DNA of 7,960 bases, taken from UBA993 sp964436815. Lineage in GTDB: Bacteria > Bacillota > Dethiobacteria > DTU022. The translations under genes were made by a program, and so were the position numbers. The stretch covers positions 1 through 7,960 of the forward strand of contig CAYTER010000074.1 in assembly GCA_964436815.1 (NCBI GenBank), given 5' to 3'. How positions within the stretch are numbered: position 1 is the first letter of the stretch; each line of letters starts with the position of its first letter. The notes below the pieces were generated by a model. The model saw only the letters and a program-made list of their open reading frames with translations, searched no databases and was not told the origin of the DNA. Positions 4,838 to 7,960 of the stretch are shown here, one piece after another.

Positions 4838-6502
4838 ATGGGTAAAAACATGATTGAGCTCTTAAGTAAGGCAAAATGGTTTGACCTGACTCAGCCGCTA
4901 AGCATTTTCACCCCGCCCTGGCCCGGCGAAATGCCCCTGCAGATTCAGTTTTTCAAGAGGGTTACCGGATCTTTCATCGGGGGACAGGGTGCTAACGGCC
5001 AGCTGATCGAATGGTCAAACAACACCGGCACCCATTTAGTAGGCCCGACCGCTTTTCATTCCGGTATGAGATCGATTGCCGACATCCCGCTTGAAGACAT
5101 CACTGGTGAAGCAGTTATTGCAGACATTTCAGATCAAGTGTCTGATTACAGCCTCTACACCCCTGAAATGATTGAGAAAAAGGTGAAGGTGAAGGAAGGC
5201 GATATTCTCTTCATCTATACCGGTTACAGCCGGTATGTCTACAATGAGCCTGATGTAGCCAACCCTAACGCCCAGGCTGGGATTGACAACAAGGAGTTTT
5301 CCTACCTGGTCCGCCATCCGGGCCCGGCTCCCGGTTTTTTTGAGTGGGCTTTAAAGAAAAAGTTAAAAGTAATTGGTGTTGACTGCGGCTCAGCCGAACA
5401 TCCGATGAATACCAATATCCGTTACATGCATGCCCGCGATTTCCAAAAAGCGGAAGCCAAGCTAAAGCAAACTCACGGCAAGACCTGGGATGAGATGTTC
5501 CCGGTAGATGAATATTACAAGCTGACCCACAGCACTATGCCCAAAGCCGGTTTACTGTTGGTTGAATCCTTAGGCGGCCAGCTGCGGGAACTGAAAAACC
5601 AGCGGGCCTGGGTCATTATCGGCGCTATCCCCTTCTGTGAGGTAGAGTCAGCCTGGTCAAGAATCGCAGCCATCCAGCCCCCGGACGGGATGAGCGAAGA
5701 CGATTTCTTTAAAACCATGAAAAAAGAGAAACTCCATGATCTATCCATCCCCTTCAGTGTCCAGACCCCGCAGTGGGCCAACTATATCCCGCTGATCCTG
5801 CATTACACCAAGCGGGTAGGCGGTCAGTACTTCGGCCTGGGGAGGAACAACGCACATTGTAAGGCCAGTTTCCATTTAAGCACCCACATGGATGGCGAGC
5901 CTCACTTTTATTCCAACGGTAGAACTATCGGTATGACCCCGCTTGACTTCTGGGTCGGACCGGCTGCCATCGCCGATATTTCGGACATGGTTAGCGATAC
6001 CAGTGTTTACAGCCCTGAGATGCTCGAGTCAGTGGTTGAGATTAAAGAAGGCGATATTCTGCTGATTAAAACCGGCTACGCAAAATACGGCTGGAATAGC
6101 CCCGATTCGGACGAATTCAGGTACATGATCAGGCATCCGGGCCCCTCGGCAGATTTCTCCGAATGGTGTATGAAGAAAAAAATCAAGTGGCTGGGTGTTG
6201 ACTGTGTGGCGATGGAGCACCCGATGAACACCATTCAGCGGATCTTCCATCCGAAGACCTTTGAAGAGGCAAACCGCAAACTGATTGAAAAATATGGAAA
6301 AGACTGGGACGAAATGTACCCGCTGGACAAATACTACCAGGACATGCACTTAAACCTCTTCCCGCACGGCATTGTCCATGCTGAGAACCTCGGCAATGCC
6401 CTGCAGCACCTCGAAAGCGGTCGTTACTTCGTTGGCTGTTTCCTGCAACGCGGTATGGAGCTCGCTTCCTGCTGGTGCCGCATGGTTGCCTGGAAAGAGT
6501 AG
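4838..6502 (+). CDS. Tandem (fused) two-domain cyclase-family hydrolase
   Basis: A 554-residue protein made of two homologous cyclase-family (PF04199; kynurenine formamidase/isatin hydrolase-like) domains, about 14-280 and 299-553; ordinary members are single domains of 200-270 residues. ATG 4838 follows CGGAGG (4827-4832) by 5 nt. Paired landmarks are DITGEAVIADISDQVSD/WVGPAAIADISDMVSD, KEGDIL (119-124 and 403-408), RHPGP (159-163 and 432-436), GVDC with EHPMNT (180-192 and 453-465), and GKTWDEM/GKDWDEM. The C-terminal half keeps the metal motif HxxTHxDxxxH (His346, His350, Asp352, His356). In the N-terminal half the aligned positions are Asn62, His66, Val68 and Ala72, with a displaced His74, so that site looks altered or inactive. 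Known relatives hydrolyse amide or lactam bonds with a divalent metal. No signal peptide; cytoplasmic. As last gene of the cluster it may open or trim the methylated substrate or its demethylated product. The substrate cannot be deduced. Confidence 0.85.
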   Translation: MGKNMIELLSKAKWFDLTQPLSIFTPPWPGEMPLQIQFFKRVTGSFIGGQGANGQLIEWSNNTGTHLVGPTAFHSGMRSIADIPLEDITGEAVIADISDQVSDYSLYTPEMIEKKVKVKEGDILFIYTGYSRYVYNEPDVANPNAQAGIDNKEFSYLVRHPGPAPGFFEWALKKKLKVIGVDCGSAEHPMNTNIRYMHARDFQKAEAKLKQTHGKTWDEMFPVDEYYKLTHSTMPKAGLLLVESLGGQLRELKNQRAWVIIGAIPFCEVESAWSRIAAIQPPDGMSEDDFFKTMKKEKLHDLSIPFSVQTPQWANYIPLILHYTKRVGGQYFGLGRNNAHCKASFHLSTHMDGEPHFYSNGRTIGMTPLDFWVGPAAIADISDMVSDTSVYSPEMLESVVEIKEGDILLIKTGYAKYGWNSPDSDEFRYMIRHPGPSADFSEWCMKKKIKWLGVDCVAMEHPMNTIQRIFHPKTFEEANRKLIEKYGKDWDEMYPLDKYYQDMHLNLFPHGIVHAENLGNALQHLESGRYFVGCFLQRGMELASCWCRMVAWKE

Positions 6503-6506
6503 CCGC

Positions 6507-6535
6507 AAAAAAGGAGGCGGGGATAAAGCCCCGCC
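6507..6535 (-). terminator. Probable intrinsic terminator for the minus-strand MOT1 gene
   Basis: GGCGGGG (6516-6522) and CCCCGCC (6529-6535) form a perfect 7-bp G/C stem with a 6-nt loop. Read on the minus strand the stem is followed after 3 nt by six Ts (complement of A6507-6512). It lies 63 bp past the MOT1 stop codon. On the plus strand no T-tract follows, so it mainly serves the leftward transcript. Confidence 0.6.
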
Positions 6536-6561
6536 AAAGAGGTGGATAAAATTAAGTTTTC

Positions 6562-6599
6562 AAATGACCGGCAGATCTTTAGATCGCCGGTCATTTTTT
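6562..6599 (+). terminator. Intrinsic terminator of the methyltransferase/cyclase operon
   Basis: AAATGACCGGC (6562-6572) pairs with GCCGGTCATTT (6586-6596). The helix continues past a bulged A6573 with GATC/GATC (6574-6577 and 6582-6585) closing a TTTA loop. TTTTTT (6594-6599) overlaps the 3' arm and extends beyond it, the classical Rho-independent form for rightward transcription. It is 60 bp after the cyclase stop and its T-tract touches the stop codon of the convergent MOT1 gene. Confidence 0.88.
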
Positions 6600-7728
6600 A
6601 TGCGCTTTTAACAGATTTACCGCCTTGCCTGTTCAGGTATTCAAGAACGTAATATAAAGCCATTCCTGCCAGAAAACCGAAGGCCATATTAGCCAAAATA
6701 GAAACTGCCACTGTAGTGGCGAGGACGAGAATAGAACGCCATTCAACTTTGATATCTCTTGCAAATTTAATCAGTTCCAGGCCTACCATCAGCATCATGC
6801 CACCAATAATAGCCTGGGGGAAGACCATAAAAATGCCGGCGATTGAGGTGGCCAGTAAAATACCCATGCCGATCTCCAAAAGCCCCTCCATGATGTTGGC
6901 GCCGCCGGTCCGCGCTCCAAAATAATACTGGCCGGCCAGGCCACCTGCACCGTGACAGAGAGGCATCCCGCCAAAAAAGGGAAATACCAGGTTCATGATC
7001 CCCATATTTAATGATAAGCGCTGTTCGCTTACCGGTTTGTCGGGAAAATAAGTTTTAATCAGCGACGATGTAGAGATAACGGCATTTGTCGCTGTGAGGG
7101 GAATCTGGGCAAAGCCCGCTAAAACCAGGGCTTCCCACACTTGCACAGGCTTAAAAAATGTAAGCGAGGGCAGTGTAAATCCGAAACCGCTAACCTGCTG
7201 CAGCTGGTTGTTGAAATAGATGATGCCGATACCCAGAACAACAAGCACCAGCGCTGCCGGGGTGTATTTGTTATTACGAAGCAGCAGGATTATCAACACG
7301 GCAATAGCTCCCAACACCCAGAAAGTAGAAATCATTTTTATAGCCTCTATAGCAAGCAGCGCTCCAAGGGCGCATTGTATTCCCCTGACAACCACCTTTG
7401 GGGTGATCATAGCCACATATTTCATCAGGCCTGTTAATGCCAGGATGATCCAGATCACGCCCATACCGAACGCTGAAGCATATACCAAAGAAGGCTCCCA
7501 CCTTTGGGCAATCGCTATTACAGCCAGCACTTTCATCGGTTCGATGGGCATCGGCAGGCGGTAAACAATTCCGGTAATAACGTTCGCCAAACCCAGCATT
7601 ACCAGGAGGCCGGCAGGATTTAACCCGCACACTGCGATATAGCCGATAGCCAGGGGCAGCAGGGTGCCAAAATCACCCATGGCGCCGGATAACTCGCGTA
7701 GATTAAATTCAAAGGACTTAATCTTCAT
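6598..7728 (-). CDS. MOT1-family molybdate/sulfate permease
   Basis: A strongly hydrophobic protein with roughly ten membrane segments; 376 residues if started at ATG 7728. The frame is open to an ATG at 7818, but that start would overlap the upstream ABC gene by about 90 nt and add a charged non-family leader. At 7728 the gene begins 1 nt after the ABC stop, with typical translational coupling, and the protein begins MKIKSFEFNLRELSGAMGD. Family signatures are SGAMGDFGTLLP (14-25), LPMPIEPMK (58-66), QIPLTATNAVI (208-218) and PLCHGAGGLAGQYYFGARTG (256-275), the conserved blocks of MOT1-type molybdate transporters (MFS_MOT1, distantly SulP-like). It should import molybdate, possibly tungstate or sulfate, across the cytoplasmic membrane. 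The ABC neighbour favours molybdate or tungstate. The stop TAA is at 6600-6598. Confidence 0.88.
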   Translation of the reverse strand: MKIKSFEFNLRELSGAMGDFGTLLPLAIGYIAVCGLNPAGLLVMLGLANVITGIVYRLPMPIEPMKVLAVIAIAQRWEPSLVYASAFGMGVIWIILALTGLMKYVAMITPKVVVRGIQCALGALLAIEAIKMISTFWVLGAIAVLIILLLRNNKYTPAALVLVVLGIGIIYFNNQLQQVSGFGFTLPSLTFFKPVQVWEALVLAGFAQIPLTATNAVISTSSLIKTYFPDKPVSEQRLSLNMGIMNLVFPFFGGMPLCHGAGGLAGQYYFGARTGGANIMEGLLEIGMGILLATSIAGIFMVFPQAIIGGMMLMVGLELIKFARDIKVEWRSILVLATTVAVSILANMAFGFLAGMALYYVLEYLNRQGGKSVKSA

Positions 7729-7729
7729 A

Positions 7730-7960
7730 TTAGTAAACCATCCGGCCTTCAACAAACATTTTCGTTTGCGGTTCGAAAGGGTCATTAAAGATTTGCTCGG
7801 CCGTTCCAGTTTCAACAATTTTACCCTGGTTAATAAAAATTACCTGGTCGGCAATGCGCTTGGCCTGGAATACATTGTGGGTTACCATTACTACGGTAAT
7901 GTTTTTTTGCCTGGCCAGCTTGGTAATCATCTCTTCAATTAACTCGATATTTCCCGGGTC
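7730..7960 (-). CDS. Tungstate/molybdate-type ABC transporter ATP-binding protein, C-terminal fragment (cut by window end)
   Basis: 76 C-terminal residues are visible, reading leftward from the right edge to TAA at 7732-7730; the ATG at 7930 is internal. The segment starts at the D-loop (DPGNIELIEEMI), runs through the H-loop VMVTHNVFQAKRIADQV with the switch histidine, and ends with GKIVETGTAEQIFNDP and FVEGRMVY. The Walker A, signature and Walker B motifs lie beyond the window. The MVTHN-x-FQAKR-x-AD block and short tail without a regulatory domain resemble TupC-type tungstate ATPases more than ModC, which usually carries a C-terminal molybdate-binding domain. The gene is coupled to the MOT1 permease. 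The binding-protein and permease genes would be expected just outside the right edge. Phosphate or other oxyanion specificity cannot be excluded. Confidence 0.82.
   Translation of the reverse strand, partial: DPGNIELIEEMITKLARQKNITVVMVTHNVFQAKRIADQVIFINQGKIVETGTAEQIFNDPFEPQTKMFVEGRMVY

Noticed and set aside
7729..7818. N-terminal extension of the MOT1 permease to ATG 7818
   Set aside because: It overlaps the ABC ATPase coding region and adds a basic leader unlike the family; ATG 7728 directly after the ABC stop is the better start.

Overview
The window looks like part of a draft genome (probably a metagenome bin, since it carries a run of exactly 100 Ns) from a strict anaerobe. Balanced base composition, purine-rich Shine-Dalgarno sites, corrinoid/tetrahydrofolate methyl-transfer genes and a tungstate-type ABC ATPase suggest a Bacillota member of class Clostridia, with an acetogenic or related Wood-Ljungdahl lifestyle. 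This placement is an inference from gene content; no rRNA or other taxonomic marker is present.

Left part, plus strand (1-6502): a five-gene, co-directional cluster. It begins with the C-terminus of an MttB-superfamily methyltransferase (1-240). Next come an ASKHA-fold hydantoinase/oxoprolinase A-like protein (272-2284), a methyltetrahydrofolate:corrinoid methyltransferase of the MtgA/AcsE family (2391-3185), a second MttB-superfamily methyltransferase interrupted by the assembly gap (3494-4819), and a fused two-domain cyclase/amidohydrolase-like protein (4838-6502). The gene junctions hold a hairpin between hyuA-like and mtgA-like, an unusual Shine-Dalgarno/hairpin/start arrangement at mtgA-like, and a roughly 250-bp G/C-skewed tandem array with a 32-bp period plus an inverted repeat ahead of the second mttB-like gene.

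Likely logic: the MttB-like enzymes move a methyl group from a methylated amine, betaine or related compound to a corrinoid protein (not in the window, probably upstream). The MtgA-like enzyme then passes it to tetrahydrofolate. The second mttB-like gene has no in-frame TAG in the visible part, so it belongs to the non-pyrrolysine branch whose characterised member is the glycine betaine enzyme MtgB. The HyuA-like protein without a HyuB partner, and the double cyclase, are the unexplained parts. They may prepare or finish the substrate (amide or ring opening), or the ASKHA protein may service the corrinoid.

Right part, minus strand (6598-7960): a convergent operon entering from the right edge, with the C-terminus of a tungstate/molybdate-type ABC ATPase followed 1 nt later by a MOT1-family molybdate/sulfate permease. 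Tungsten or molybdenum is needed for formate dehydrogenase, so this fits the same anaerobic C1 metabolism. The two operons meet at a compact pair of hairpins (6507-6599) that look like opposed intrinsic terminators.
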